Source: JAXMBN01 sp046349875
Lineage (GTDB): Bacteria > Planctomycetota > Planctomycetia > Pirellulales > Pirellulaceae
DNA length: 64,000 nucleotides
Direction: 5' to 3'
Assembly: GCA_046349875.1 (NCBI GenBank)
Contig: JAXMBN010000010.1
Coordinates: 94,247-158,246 of the forward strand
Below the pieces are notes generated by a model. The model did no database searches. It saw only the letters and a list, made by a program, of their open reading frames with translations, and was not told the origin of the DNA. Position numbers and translations under genes: made by a program. Shown here in pieces: positions 49,033-59,400 of the stretch. Every line of letters begins with the position of its first letter. Positions within the stretch are counted from its first letter, which is position 1.

Positions 49033-50109
49033 TCACACTCGAGTTCGACGATTGAGTGTATTGATAACCAATAGTACATCAATCGGAGTTAGCATCGCAT
49101 CGCCATTAGCGTCAAGATACGGATTTTGCGGAGCCGTATCCAGAGTTCGAATGCCATCCCGATTGAGTTCGTTGATGATGAGCAAGGCATCCAGTGGTGT
49201 GATGGCACCATCGGCATTCACATCTTCCACATGATCTTCGTTGGTCCATGGGGAACGGCGATGGAAGTTGATGGTTGGAAAACGCTGAGCAACAAAATCA
49301 ACTTCCACGTTTTGCGTCCTCACATTGACGGTCGTGGAAAGAGGAGTCCCCAGTCCATTCCCCGATGCTTGAACGGTGTGACGCCCCCCTGAAACGCGAA
49401 GGCTCCATTCGCCTCCTTGCCCTGTCACCGTTTGCCAAGGGCCTACATCGATTCGAATTCCAGGCAATCCTTCGGTGGCATCGTAGCGACCATTTTCATT
49501 GCGATCGTCATAGACGATCCCGGTCAGGAAGGTCGAACCGAATTGCTGATATCCCATTTGTACCGACCAATAGTGGTCGAGATCAGATGCAGCGCGAGTT
49601 CCATAGCCAGCGCCTATTTCACGGAAGTCAGAGCCGGGACGCTGAGTCGCCAATAGTAAATCGCGCTGTAAACTTTGGCCAAGTTCCTTCATCACATGAT
49701 CGACATCGGAAAGGGCCAAGCCTCCTGCGATGGCTTCGATCGAATTCGCTGTCGAGGGCAGCTCGCTTGCTAAAGCATATCCCGCGTCGCGAGCCATTTG
49801 ATTGGGCCATCGTCCATCGATGATGCTCTGATGAGCCAGATAGTTTGCGAGCGACATTTCGTTCGCATGGTTTTGAGCCGATTGCTGCAATAATCCATTG
49901 AAAGCAAGCGGAGGAAGGGACAACGTCGAAGAGAACGAAGTGCTCCAGCCCGCTTCGAGGCGATAGGCCTCTGGCTCGTAACGAAAACGGTTGATCTCGT
50001 AGGCCAATTCCAAGGCTACCTGCGAAGCATCGCATGTGATGCGCGGAGCCAGCGATTCGATCAAGCGAAGTGAACGTTGCATCGTACGAGCAGAATGGTT
50101 AGCGAACAT
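49033..50109 (-). CDS. CAP-domain protein with Ig-like and dockerin-type domains
   Basis: A 358-residue protein. Near the N-terminus is LRLIESLAPRITCDAS, resembling the LEPR-XLL motif. A CAP/SCP domain follows at about 35-195 (LAYEINRFRYEPEAYRL, LQQSAQNHANEMSLANYLAH, DHYWSVQMGYQQFGS). Then an SdrD-B-like segment (TGIVYDDRNENGRYDATEGLPGIRIDV), and two calcium-binding dockerin-type repeats (EDVNADGAITPLDALLIINELNRDG and PYLDANGDAMLTPIDVLLVINTLN). It overlaps the upstream DUF1080 gene by 11 nt; a second ATG at 50082 is also possible. No signal peptide is seen. A surface or secreted role is inferred. Confidence 0.82.
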   Translation of the reverse strand: MFANHSARTMQRSLRLIESLAPRITCDASQVALELAYEINRFRYEPEAYRLEAGWSTSFSSTLSLPPLAFNGLLQQSAQNHANEMSLANYLAHQSIIDGRWPNQMARDAGYALASELPSTANSIEAIAGGLALSDVDHVMKELGQSLQRDLLLATQRPGSDFREIGAGYGTRAASDLDHYWSVQMGYQQFGSTFLTGIVYDDRNENGRYDATEGLPGIRIDVGPWQTVTGQGGEWSLRVSGGRHTVQASGNGLGTPLSTTVNVRTQNVEVDFVAQRFPTINFHRRSPWTNEDHVEDVNADGAITPLDALLIINELNRDGIRTLDTAPQNPYLDANGDAMLTPIDVLLVINTLNRRTRV

Positions 50110-51244
50110 ACACGTTGGCGAAGGTTACTTTGCCTTGCGGCTTGAGGACGATTTGCGGTTTTGCGTTCGTTGCAGGTTGAGCGGACTTAACGGCAATCTG
50201 TCCGTTCACGCGTAGCAACCATCCCTCAGGAGTTCGTTCACCTTCCAAACGGTTCCAACTTCCTTTTTTGACGAGATGAGGCATCATCAATGGATGGGCC
50301 GTGCTGATGGGACCTTGGCTGTCTTGAAAGGGGAGTTCCAATTGCGACGCATCGTCTTGCAATCTTGCATCCAACACGAATCCCTGAAGCGAAGGGATGA
50401 TCTCCGAGAACAAAGCCGAATCGATCTCGGTAGCATCTCCTTGATAGGCAAGCTCCCAGTCTTGAACTTTCCAGAGTGATGGTTTCTTGGTCGACCAACC
50501 GCGAAGGTCGAGTCCGGAATAGATCGATCGGAAGCCTCGGTTTTCTTGCGCGACCATCGAGGCATCGACCGGCGTATCGGGAAGTTCACGGATCCGCATA
50601 TTTCGATAGTGGACCACGCCCCCTTCGGATTCGATGCAGATGTAGCCTTTGCGAGGATTGCATTCATGGCCTTCGGTCACCTGTTTTCCATTGACGGATA
50701 AAGCAATGCGGCCGTCTTGGCAATGGATGCGGTAGTGATTCCATTCAGGACTCGGCTTGGAACGATCTTCCGTGGGAAAGGCTCGACTTCCACCTCGTCC
50801 ATTGACCGGCTTCATGGTGGCGCCATGAATGGGAAAGATGTCGCCATGCGTCGTATGGCTTTGTGTATTTCCGTATGCGTTCTCGAGCACCTGGACTTCG
50901 ATACTACGATGGAAGGGAACCCCTTTCGAAGTAATATCATCGGCCCAAACAAAGATGCCCGCGTTTCCTTTGGGTACCATATGCCGCCATTCGACTTCCA
51001 GTATGAAATTCTGATACATGCGATCTGTACGCAGTTCCCCAATCGGTTTGCCGGAGCAGATCAGCATCTTGTCTTCGACCTTCCAGGTATCAGGTGGTGT
51101 ATTTACCAGTACCCAGCCATCGAGATTCTTTTCATTGAAGAGGGGCCGCCAGCCTTCTTCCGTTGTTTGTGCGAAAAGGAAGGTTGGAAGGAACGCGAAC
51201 GCAACAGTAAGCGAGGCGAGGAGGCAGAATTGGCGAATGGTCAT
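50099..51244 (-). CDS. Secreted protein with two DUF1080 (3-keto-disaccharide hydrolase-like) domains
   Basis: A 381-residue exported protein. After a signal peptide (ending near FLFAQTTEEG) a first DUF1080 domain runs to about residue 215 (WRPLFNEKNLDGWVLVNT, GNAGIFVWADD, KGYICIESEGGVVHYRNMRIREL). A second, more divergent copy follows (GLDLRGWSTKKPSLWKVQDWE, LLRVNGQIAVKS). DUF1080 proteins are concanavalin-like jelly-rolls linked to sugar metabolism; some act as 3-keto-disaccharide hydrolases. Activity here is not proven. It opens a minus-strand pair with the CAP-dockerin gene, with 11 nt overlap. Confidence 0.9.
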   Translation of the reverse strand: MTIRQFCLLASLTVAFAFLPTFLFAQTTEEGWRPLFNEKNLDGWVLVNTPPDTWKVEDKMLICSGKPIGELRTDRMYQNFILEVEWRHMVPKGNAGIFVWADDITSKGVPFHRSIEVQVLENAYGNTQSHTTHGDIFPIHGATMKPVNGRGGSRAFPTEDRSKPSPEWNHYRIHCQDGRIALSVNGKQVTEGHECNPRKGYICIESEGGVVHYRNMRIRELPDTPVDASMVAQENRGFRSIYSGLDLRGWSTKKPSLWKVQDWELAYQGDATEIDSALFSEIIPSLQGFVLDARLQDDASQLELPFQDSQGPISTAHPLMMPHLVKKGSWNRLEGERTPEGWLLRVNGQIAVKSAQPATNAKPQIVLKPQGKVTFANVYVR

Positions 51245-51530
51245 GGAAGGGGATACCGAGAGGAAAAGGAGTATCGATAGGGAGAGGCTTTATCGTAGTA
51301 TGCCGCCCCCCTCTCGTTCCAGCATTGGCGTCGGAAACAATCAGAAATAATGGTTGCGCTAGAAACTGAAGAAAAATGAATGGCAAACGAACGACGCGGT
51401 GAATTCGAAAGTCCCGTTTCGGTTCGGTAAATTAGGAGAATGGAGAATTGAACTCCATTCTTGTTTTGAGCTCTGCCGATCGTTAGGATGAACCTATCTC
51501 ACTCGCACGACTGTTTGGAAGGACGGAACG

Positions 51531-51761
51531 ATGAAGAAACTGAGCATGGCAACGCTTGTTTGGATGGGCTTGGCCTCCGCGACTTGGGCTCATCCAGGTC
51601 ATGGTGCGGATGCTGATCCTCATTCCGTCGCTCATTATGTATTCGATCCCCTTCACTTCTTTTCGTTTCTCGCCGCAGTCGTATTAGGTGGAGTGATGTT
51701 GGCGGTGGCTCTTCGAGTTTTGCGAGCACCCAAGGCCGCAGTGGTTCGCAAACGCAGCTAG
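51531..51761 (+). CDS. Small exported membrane protein with a His-rich N-terminus
   Basis: A 76-residue protein. A signal peptide ends at TWAHPGHG, leaving His residues in HPGHGADADPHSVAH at the start of the mature protein. One membrane helix (FFSFLAAVVLGGVMLAVALRV) is followed by a basic tail. GGAAGGACGG lies just before the ATG. The His-rich motif is reminiscent of metal-binding exported proteins, but nothing more can be said. The gene stands alone between empty stretches. Confidence 0.65.
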   Translation: MKKLSMATLVWMGLASATWAHPGHGADADPHSVAHYVFDPLHFFSFLAAVVLGGVMLAVALRVLRAPKAAVVRKRS

Positions 51762-52327
51762 ACTCACATCCCGAAGCGTCCGAGCGTCAGCGAGGGACCG
51801 CATCCCTCTTGTCACGAAGCGTTAGCAAAGGCCGTCGCGCTCGCCGATCAATTGCAATGCCAAGGCACGTCTACCACCACTGGCATTTCGATTAGGGCAA
51901 AAAAATCTCACAGATCGAGTCACAGCGTGCTTCCCATCGTTCATTTGATTCCGATTCTCTGATCCGATCCTCGGACACAATTTTTTAGTCCCCCAACAAT
52001 CCCACAAAGCGCATTCATATTTTTGCCCCACATTTTTTTGCCCTCCAACGTTGAGCTCTATGCTTGGAAAGGGCACTGTGAAGAGATCGAATCGGGAAAA
52101 CTCTGATTGAGCTTGATCTTTACAACCCAACGCGTCTGCAAAGGACGTCTCGAAGAAGCTAGGATGGTTGCGAAAGTCAGGCCCTCACTTAACGTGTCGG
52201 GTCGTGATAATACTCAAATGCGCGACTCTCCGGAAAAATTGTGAGTTGCGCGCCTTCCCACTCTGAGAAAACGGCCGAATGGTAGAGTCCTGACATTCGT
52301 AGTGTAAAAGGGAAGGTTAAGCACTCC
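51762..52327. other. Intergenic region with REP-like hairpin and T-rich repeats
   Basis: No gene is seen over about 566 bp. At 51792-51808 a 6-bp hairpin (GAGGGA / TCCCTC) is embedded in CGTCAGCGAGGGA, reminiscent of palindromic repeats in planctomycete genomes. At 52017-52043 the sequence contains two imperfect copies of an A/C-T(5-7)-GCCC unit (ATATTTTTGCCC and CATTTTTTTGCCC). Confidence 0.4.
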
Positions 52328-54238
52328 ATGAAGTACGTTCTCCTTTGCTATTTGGCACTTGTGGGTCAGGTCATATTTCCTCGCATATTGGGAGCGCAGC
52401 AAAAGGTTCATCCTTCAGACCCCATCAAGACCAAAGACCAGATGCTGGCGGAAGCGATGTGGAGACTCGCAGGACTTGATGCCGAGAAAGACGTCAGAGC
52501 AGATGACGTCTTTGACGAGGTCTCAAAAGCGTTTCCACGGTCGGCAAAGGTAGCCTATTGGCACGCCAAATTTCGGGCGTTGGACGGGCAGCAGGTAGAA
52601 GTGCTACAGAAAATCGTCGACTTTTCGCAGTCGCTCCAGCAGCAGATGAAATCTGCTTCAGGGTCGGATCTCTCAACCGACCAGCTACTCTATTCCGCAG
52701 AGCTTTCTGCAAATGAGATTGGACAGAGTTTTAGAGGACGCCTTGAATCATTGAAAAACAACCATCAGGAAAATGATTGGGAGGCAATGATGTTGAAGGC
52801 AGTTGCGCTCGATCCTAAGCTTACCGCTGCCTGGGGTGCACTCTTGGAAAGTGAACATCCAAAGACTGCCAATATGGCCATTGCAGCCTGGTGTGAATTG
52901 GAACCAGACAATTGTGTTCCTTATTACCATCATGCTTTCAAGCTCGCATCGACATCCTTTGCCAATAAAGAAAAACAAGAGTTTGATTTCGAGGTCTTGA
53001 AAGTCCTTGAGCAAGGAAATAAACGAACGAAATGCCTCATACCATTGGAGCCATGGCCAATTGATTTTACGGTGTTATTGGGAACTGATTTGCCAAAGGA
53101 CATGGCGGGGCAGGAGGGAAAGCCAATCGACCGGGATGTTTTTTGCTCGCTCATTCAAAATCACTTCGACTGTTTAGGGGCGATCGGCGGCGGCGATCCC
53201 AGCATCCCCAACCACTCTCTTGATTTCCTGCAAGAGTATATGGTGACGCACTTTAAGTCGATGACCTTTGAGAATCGCTGTCGCTGCTTGCAAGCGTTCA
53301 TCGAATTAGGCCTTCACTTAGTGGACTCTAACAAATTTGTTGTTGGACTCCTTACGCAGCGAACAGAAGACGTCGCGCTATATGCTGAAAATCTAGCGAC
53401 TCAATTCGGAGACTTTCGACATGCGGAGGAGTTTCATCAGATCGGAGGGCATCTGCGAGATGTTCGCTACGCGTTAGCAAGAGCCTATCGAGAACTTGAG
53501 CATAACCAGAAGTTCACCTTAGGTGACCAAATCTCGCAGCAAACCATGAGTTCCATGCGAAAGTCTTTTCAAGTTCCACGCATAGAGAAGATCCTCCCTC
53601 CCCCGCGGTTACCAGTGATTTCCTCTGCTTTCGGTGCAAGCGAGGATATGGTTTTGCTCGACGTCTATCTATCAGCAGATGGTGACTATTACGTCAACGT
53701 CAAAGAGGAAACGTCAGTCGAAGATCGCTTGGACAATAAGGCACTGGAGCGTAAAGGATATCTAAGCCTTCACTCGGCATTGGAGCGAGTGCAAGAAAGG
53801 AACCGCGAACAAAGACGCCGCTGTGGCGTCGTCTTGGTGAACGATCATTTCTTGGTCGGGGATACGGGCGCTATGTTCGAGGCCTTTTACTGGGGATACT
53901 GGGGAATGGATTCACTATGCATCTTTGCTAGTAGCCACGAGGACAGATTGAAGTCCTTGACGAATAAATGGAAATCCTACCTCGTAAGTTCGGCGCACAT
54001 CATCGGCCGCGGGCCGATGCTGCGACAGGAAGACCAAGAGCAATTTTCAAAGCATGCCAATCTCTTAGTGATTCCCTACGGCCGAGTTCTGGATAGCAAC
54101 AGTGAAGTGTTGCCTTGGCTACAGGAAAGCCCATGGAAACTGATTCTTGCAGGCATTCCCGGTGATGAAGTCGAACGTTGGAAGGCCATGGACCTTGGAC
54201 CATCGGTTGTTGGTCTGCTTCTCTCCCCCAGTGAATGA
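52328..54238 (+). CDS. Large secreted protein of unknown function
   Basis: A 636-residue protein with a signal peptide (MKYVLLCYLALVGQVIFPR). The first half is alpha-helical and may contain TPR-like repeats (AEAMWRLAGLDAEKDVRAD, KVAYWHAKFRALDG, AAWCELEPDNCVPYYHHAFKLAS). The last 200 residues carry alternating strands and helices (DMVLLDVYLSADGDYYVNV, GVVLVNDHFLVGD, MDSLCIFASSHEDRL, LLVIPYGRVLDSNSEVLPWL) suggestive of an alpha/beta or TIM-like fold. I do not recognise a family. Base use looks like the neighbours. It is flanked by unrelated genes, so context gives no hint. Confidence 0.75.
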   Translation: MKYVLLCYLALVGQVIFPRILGAQQKVHPSDPIKTKDQMLAEAMWRLAGLDAEKDVRADDVFDEVSKAFPRSAKVAYWHAKFRALDGQQVEVLQKIVDFSQSLQQQMKSASGSDLSTDQLLYSAELSANEIGQSFRGRLESLKNNHQENDWEAMMLKAVALDPKLTAAWGALLESEHPKTANMAIAAWCELEPDNCVPYYHHAFKLASTSFANKEKQEFDFEVLKVLEQGNKRTKCLIPLEPWPIDFTVLLGTDLPKDMAGQEGKPIDRDVFCSLIQNHFDCLGAIGGGDPSIPNHSLDFLQEYMVTHFKSMTFENRCRCLQAFIELGLHLVDSNKFVVGLLTQRTEDVALYAENLATQFGDFRHAEEFHQIGGHLRDVRYALARAYRELEHNQKFTLGDQISQQTMSSMRKSFQVPRIEKILPPPRLPVISSAFGASEDMVLLDVYLSADGDYYVNVKEETSVEDRLDNKALERKGYLSLHSALERVQERNREQRRRCGVVLVNDHFLVGDTGAMFEAFYWGYWGMDSLCIFASSHEDRLKSLTNKWKSYLVSSAHIIGRGPMLRQEDQEQFSKHANLLVIPYGRVLDSNSEVLPWLQESPWKLILAGIPGDEVERWKAMDLGPSVVGLLLSPSE

Positions 54239-54383
54239 ACGATTGTTAAGCCTTAGCTTGCGAGTCGCTGATCACGACTAAATTAAATCCACAGCACTTA
54301 GGAACAAGATCTTCCGCAATCATTGGGAAGTGAGTCCGATCGTTTATGGTGTTTGGATGTCGGCTAGACTGATCGGGAAAATA

Positions 54384-55301
54384 CTATTTGGGTGGTTGGA
54401 AGAAAAGAACGCCTTTGGCTTGGGTCTTTCTTCGATAGATTTTGTCGCCACAGCAAACGAAAAGATAGGACATTCCTGGCCCTGACAATTCGACGCTGAC
54501 CATGGGCTTGGGTTCAGGGGGCGGTAATACTCCGCACAGTCGACCGGTGGGATCGAACACTTGAAGGCCAACGGCGCTCGTTACGTAGTACCTTCCTTGC
54601 GCATCGGTTGCCATTCCGTCCCCTTTGCTGGCCTGCATGGGACTCGGAAGCCGTAAACTCATGTAAGGGGCAGCGAATTGCAATCCTTTTTCTGGATGGA
54701 TCCGCCAGACCCACACGTTCTCGCCGCCATAGTCGCTGACGGCCAAGCTTTCTTGATCCAACGAGAGCGTTATACCATTTGGCTTGGATGGGCCGGTGCC
54801 CGCCTTTTCTGGTTTCTGACCAGGTCGAATGCGCGTGACTTGGCTTTTACCTGTTTCCGTAAAATAGATGGTTCCTTGCGATGTGACCACCAAGTCGTTG
54901 GGTTGAACGTCCTCGGCCACGATCTCCATTTTTCCGCTAGGGTCGAACGCCAAAATCTTTCCGGGATTGGTTGCCTGACAAGCATACAACTTCCCATCGG
55001 GACCAAACTGCATTCCACTGATCCGAGTTACGTTCTTGGCAAACTCGGATAACCTTCCTTCGAGATCGACACGAAGGATGATGTCGCCTTTGGTCACGTC
55101 GGCAAAATAGAAATTGCCTTCCGCATCGCTTGCCGCGCCATCGGTGAACCCAAAGCCCTCGGCCACGACTTCCCAACCTGCGCCTTCGACGAGTAGTCCG
55201 GAAAGTGGCATGTCCTGGGCCGACAATCGAGGACTCGCGAAGGAATGGATGAAGGCGCCCGCAGCAAGAGCGAGGAGTACTTTGAACGATGTTCGAATCA
55301 T
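54384..55301 (-). CDS. Secreted SMP-30/gluconolactonase-like protein
   Basis: A 305-residue exported beta-propeller. The signal peptide (MIRTSFKVLLALAAGAFIHSF) ends near RLSAQ. Family hallmarks include FTDGAASDAEGNFYFADVT, VQPNDLVVTSQGTIYFTETG, KPNGITLSLDQESLAVSD and KGDGMATDAQGRYYVTSAVGLQVFD, with metal-binding-type Glu, Asn and Asp residues. It probably hydrolyses a sugar lactone or similar, but substrate is unknown. The ATG at 55301 overlaps the stop of the upstream esterase by one base (TAATG), so the two are translationally coupled. An upstream in-frame start at 55355 lies inside the esterase gene and is rejected. Confidence 0.9.
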   Translation of the reverse strand: MIRTSFKVLLALAAGAFIHSFASPRLSAQDMPLSGLLVEGAGWEVVAEGFGFTDGAASDAEGNFYFADVTKGDIILRVDLEGRLSEFAKNVTRISGMQFGPDGKLYACQATNPGKILAFDPSGKMEIVAEDVQPNDLVVTSQGTIYFTETGKSQVTRIRPGQKPEKAGTGPSKPNGITLSLDQESLAVSDYGGENVWVWRIHPEKGLQFAAPYMSLRLPSPMQASKGDGMATDAQGRYYVTSAVGLQVFDPTGRLCGVLPPPEPKPMVSVELSGPGMSYLFVCCGDKIYRRKTQAKGVLFFQPPK

Positions 55302-56254
55302 TATCGAATCTCCGTGGCCTGATAGTGAACGCCGGGATAGTCTCGCCATAGCCAACGAAGCATATCGGGTAGGATCGCTGCACCGTGTTTGGCGTTGTGC
55401 CCGTCCGTTCCCATAACGAGTTGGTGATCATAGCCTGCAAATTTCAGTGCTGCTGCCATCTCGCGATTGGCCAACGGCCAGTGACCATGAAGGTTATCGA
55501 GATCCTTTTCCCCATCTTGCAAAAAGATGCGGATCGGTTTCCGCTCCGTCTTGCGAATCAGCGCTGGATACTGATGGCCTCCTCGAATGTTCGTGAAGCT
55601 ACCGACATAACTGATGACTTTGCTAAAGGATTCAGGACGCTCCCAGGCCGCGGTGAAGGCACAGATTCCTCCCGAGCTAATACCTGCAAGGGCGTAGCCT
55701 TCGCGATCATTGGTAAGGTTGTATTGCTTTCGAACTTCGGGAAGAATTTCTTCAAGCAAGAACCTTGCATAAAGATCACCCAGGGAATCGTATTCGAAGG
55801 AGCGATTGCTGCGAGGCTTATTACCCTGAGTGGATGGATACTGTCCTGGATTGATAAAGATGCCAATCATAACAGGCATCGCTTGTTGGTGGATCAGGTT
55901 GTCAAACACCGTTGGGACGCGGCTATGTCCATTGTCGGTAACGTATCCTTGGCCATCCTGAAAGATCATGACACACGCCGGTTGTTGGGGTGTGTACTGC
56001 GCGGGAACATAGATCCAATAATCGCGTTCGGTCCCAGGAAATATCTTGCTTTCGTTCCACGCGTGTTTCGTCACCTTACCTGTTGGGACCCCTTCTTGCT
56101 TCAAGGAATCCCGACCTAGAGGGTATTCTTGAGCGATCAGGGGTGGGGGGCTGGCCATCGCCAGGATCGCGATCGAAAGACAGAGTATTCCGAAGGAAAA
56201 TCGATTCACGAGTCGTGAGCTTGGAAGGCTCACCGATGAGAATGGAGATAGCAT
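55301..56254 (-). CDS. Secreted Fes-type esterase, partner of the SMP-30 protein
   Basis: A 317-residue alpha/beta-hydrolase of the same broad family as the genes at 32195 and 38101. The signal peptide region (SFGILCLSIAILAMASPPPLIA) is followed by ERDYWIYVPAQYTPQQPACVMIFQDG. Nucleophile Ser is in YALAGISSGGICAF; Asp and His of the triad are likely in IFLQDGEKDLDN and GTDGHNAKHGAAIL. It lies immediately upstream of the SMP-30 gene. The pair probably processes an esterified sugar or lactone, which is inferred from context. Confidence 0.87.
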   Translation of the reverse strand: MLSPFSSVSLPSSRLVNRFSFGILCLSIAILAMASPPPLIAQEYPLGRDSLKQEGVPTGKVTKHAWNESKIFPGTERDYWIYVPAQYTPQQPACVMIFQDGQGYVTDNGHSRVPTVFDNLIHQQAMPVMIGIFINPGQYPSTQGNKPRSNRSFEYDSLGDLYARFLLEEILPEVRKQYNLTNDREGYALAGISSGGICAFTAAWERPESFSKVISYVGSFTNIRGGHQYPALIRKTERKPIRIFLQDGEKDLDNLHGHWPLANREMAAALKFAGYDHQLVMGTDGHNAKHGAAILPDMLRWLWRDYPGVHYQATEIR

Positions 56255-56483
56255 GGCGAGAACTCGATCGAGTCAAAAGGAAGGTTGGATCGAAGGACTT
56301 TCATCATAGCAAGAACGGAGCGGAGTTGCATCCAAACAACGCATCCACAAGTTACAATTCGTATCGCATTTGTCGACTTTCGAAAACTATCTCGGCGACA
56401 AGGCTTGGTGTAAAATCGCATCCGTTCGATGGTATCCATACCCGCCACTAAATCCTCCCCCAAACGTTGACTTACCAATTCTT

Positions 56484-59400
56484 ATGACGCATCGCATTCT
56501 GTGTATCGGCTTTGTTGCATTTGGACTATTGAGTTGGACCTCTGCAGTTCAAGCACAGTTGAAGCCGACCTTGATCGTAAAACCCTCCGGTGACGATTCG
56601 CTCGAAGTTTATCGACAAGGGCTCGACAAGCCGCTTGTAACGCAATCGGCCAAGGCGGACTTTCGCCCCTATTTGCATCCGGTGTTGAGTCCCGATGGCA
56701 AGAGTCTACTGACCGAGTATAGCCCGGGGCATCATAAGCATCAGACGGGCATCTATTGGGGAATGACTCGCGTTAACGATCGCGACTATTTCCACCATCC
56801 TGAAGGTTCTTATTGGAAACGCGTGAGTCTCAAGATCCTAAAACCGCAGGCGGAATCGGCTGGGGATCATGTGCAGTGGCAAACCATATATGACTTGCTC
56901 GATGAGCATGGCAATGGAGTTCTTCGCGAATCGCAGGTGTGGAGTCTTCGCGATCAGGGCGGCCAGTACGTATTGAATCTCGACTGGTCGGGTGAAGCGT
57001 TGGTGGATGTGACGGTTGGCAAATATGACTATGGTGGGCTATTTGTTCGCATGCCTTGGAAGCCCAACATGGAAGCCCATGTGCTCAACAATGCGCGGCA
57101 GGTCGATGGACGCGCCGAAGGACAGCGAGCCGTATGGCTCGACGTCGGAATGAAGCTCGATGGTCGCGACGATCAAGCTCACATCGCCATCTTCGATCAT
57201 CCGCAGAATAAGGGCTTCCCGCAACCATGGCGAGTCGATGGGCAGTTTGGAGTCGGCCCCGTGCGCGCTCGATTAGGGGATTGGAAGATTGCTCGCGGGC
57301 AAGTCGAATCGATCCGTCATCAGATGGTGGTGTATACCGGTGAGCGTAGCGATGTTGAGATCACGCGACAGTGGTCGCAGTTCTCAGGCCAGGATATGGC
57401 CTATGCTCAGTGGCAGATTGCACAGCAAGAAGGACGCAAGGCGGAGTTCTTAACGCCACAAAAGGCCGTGGAAGCGATGACGATGCAGCCAGGATTGCAA
57501 GTCAATGTCGTCGCTGCCGAACCGATGATCGTTCAACCGATGGCGTTCTGTTGGGATGCAAAGGGCCGACTGTGGATTGCCGAAAATCGTGACTACGAAA
57601 CGCGTCAAACCGGATTTGCGAACGATGGGAACAGTCGCGTTCTCATCTTGGAAGATACCGATCGCGATGGAGTTGCTGACAAGAGTCAAGTATTTGTCGA
57701 GAACATTCCGTTTCCGGCGGGCATGGCAGTGGGTATGGGGGGCCTTTGGTTAGGCGCACCACCCAATTTGCTTTTTATCCCCGATCGCAATCAAGATGAT
57801 CGAGCCGATTGGGATGACATCGAAGTTCGCTTGACGGGTTGGGGCATCCGCGATCGCCATGAAACTTTGAATAGCTTTTTGTGGGGCCCCGATGGCTGGC
57901 TGTACGGCCTTCAAGGATTTGCAACTCCTTCGCAAGTTGGCAAACCCAAGGGCAAAGGCAAGCTCTACAAGAAAGGTGAGCCATTTCCGACGAGCTTTGA
58001 GTTTGAAGGAGCTCCTGTCGACATCAACGGTGGCGTTTGGCGCTACCACCCCACGCAAGATCGATTTGAAGTTGTAGCGCATGGATTCAGCAATCCGTGG
58101 GGCATCGATTTTGATGCCAAGGGGCAACTCTTCATCACCGCGTGCGTTATCCCACACCTCTGGCACGTAATCCCCGGAGGAATCTACCATCGACAAGGTG
58201 GAAGCCATTTCAATCCCCACGTGTATAGCGATATTCGAACGATTGCTGATCACGGACACCAATCCGCGCATGGTGGGGCAAGGGTCTATCAATCGGATGC
58301 CTTGCCCGAAAAATATCGCGGTCGCATCTTTATGGCCAACATTCATGAACATGCGGTGCTCACCGATATTCTCGAGCCCAAAGGGAGTGGCTACGTTGGG
58401 CACCATGGCGATGATTTTCTTTTAGCCAACAATGCGCAGTGGATTGGGTTTAGTGTTGAGGTGGGACCTGATGGAGCCATCTATGTGCTCGACTGGCACG
58501 ATGCTGATATTTGTGGCAAAGAGGTTTTGCAAAAAGAGACAGGACGCGTGTTTCGCATTGCTCCTAAGGTGTCGCAAGCAAAGGATTTTCCCCATCGCTA
58601 CGGCGATCTCGAAAAATGTTCGGATCTAGAATTGGTTGGCCTCCAAAAGGTGACGAGCGTTTGGCATGCGAATCAAGCCCGCGTGATCTTGCAGCATCGG
58701 GCTGCAACCCGCTCACTGGATCCTAAAGCCATCGCCAGTCTTCGAGATTTGGTATCGGATTCGACGCAAGGGGATTTGCGATTGCGCGGCTTATGGTGCC
58801 TCCATGGTGCCGGGCAATTATCTGAAAGCGATTTCCAACGATTGCTTGAGGATCCTTACGAACATGTGCGAGGATGGGCCATCCAGCTTGTTTGTGAAAA
58901 GGGCGATCCGTCTCGCGCGATCCAATCGAAGCTGCAGGATATGGCTGCAAAGGATGCGTCTCCCAATGTGCGGCGTTTTCTTGCTTCCTCCTCGCAGAGA
59001 TTATCGCCGATGGTGCGGTGGCCGATATTGGAAGGGTTGGTACGTCATGCGCAAGATGCGGAAGATCACAACTTACCGAAGCTCATCTGGTTCTCCTTGG
59101 AGCCGTTGGTGACGCAGGATATTCCGAGGTCTTTACGATTGGCAGAACAGTCCGCGCTACCTATGGTGACGCGGCATGTAGCGCGTCGGCTTGCCTCAGC
59201 TGACCAATATGGAGCCATGTTCGAACAATTAGGACACTGGAGTGGATCGGGATCGGAATCGATGCTTTTAGGCATTCGCGATGCTGTGGAAGGCCGATTC
59301 GACATGAAAGCTCCCTCGGGCTGGACGGCGTTGGCCCCGAAGCTTGCTGAGAAAGGTGGAGAAATCAGTCGGCTGAGTCGACAGCTATCGCAGCAGTTTG

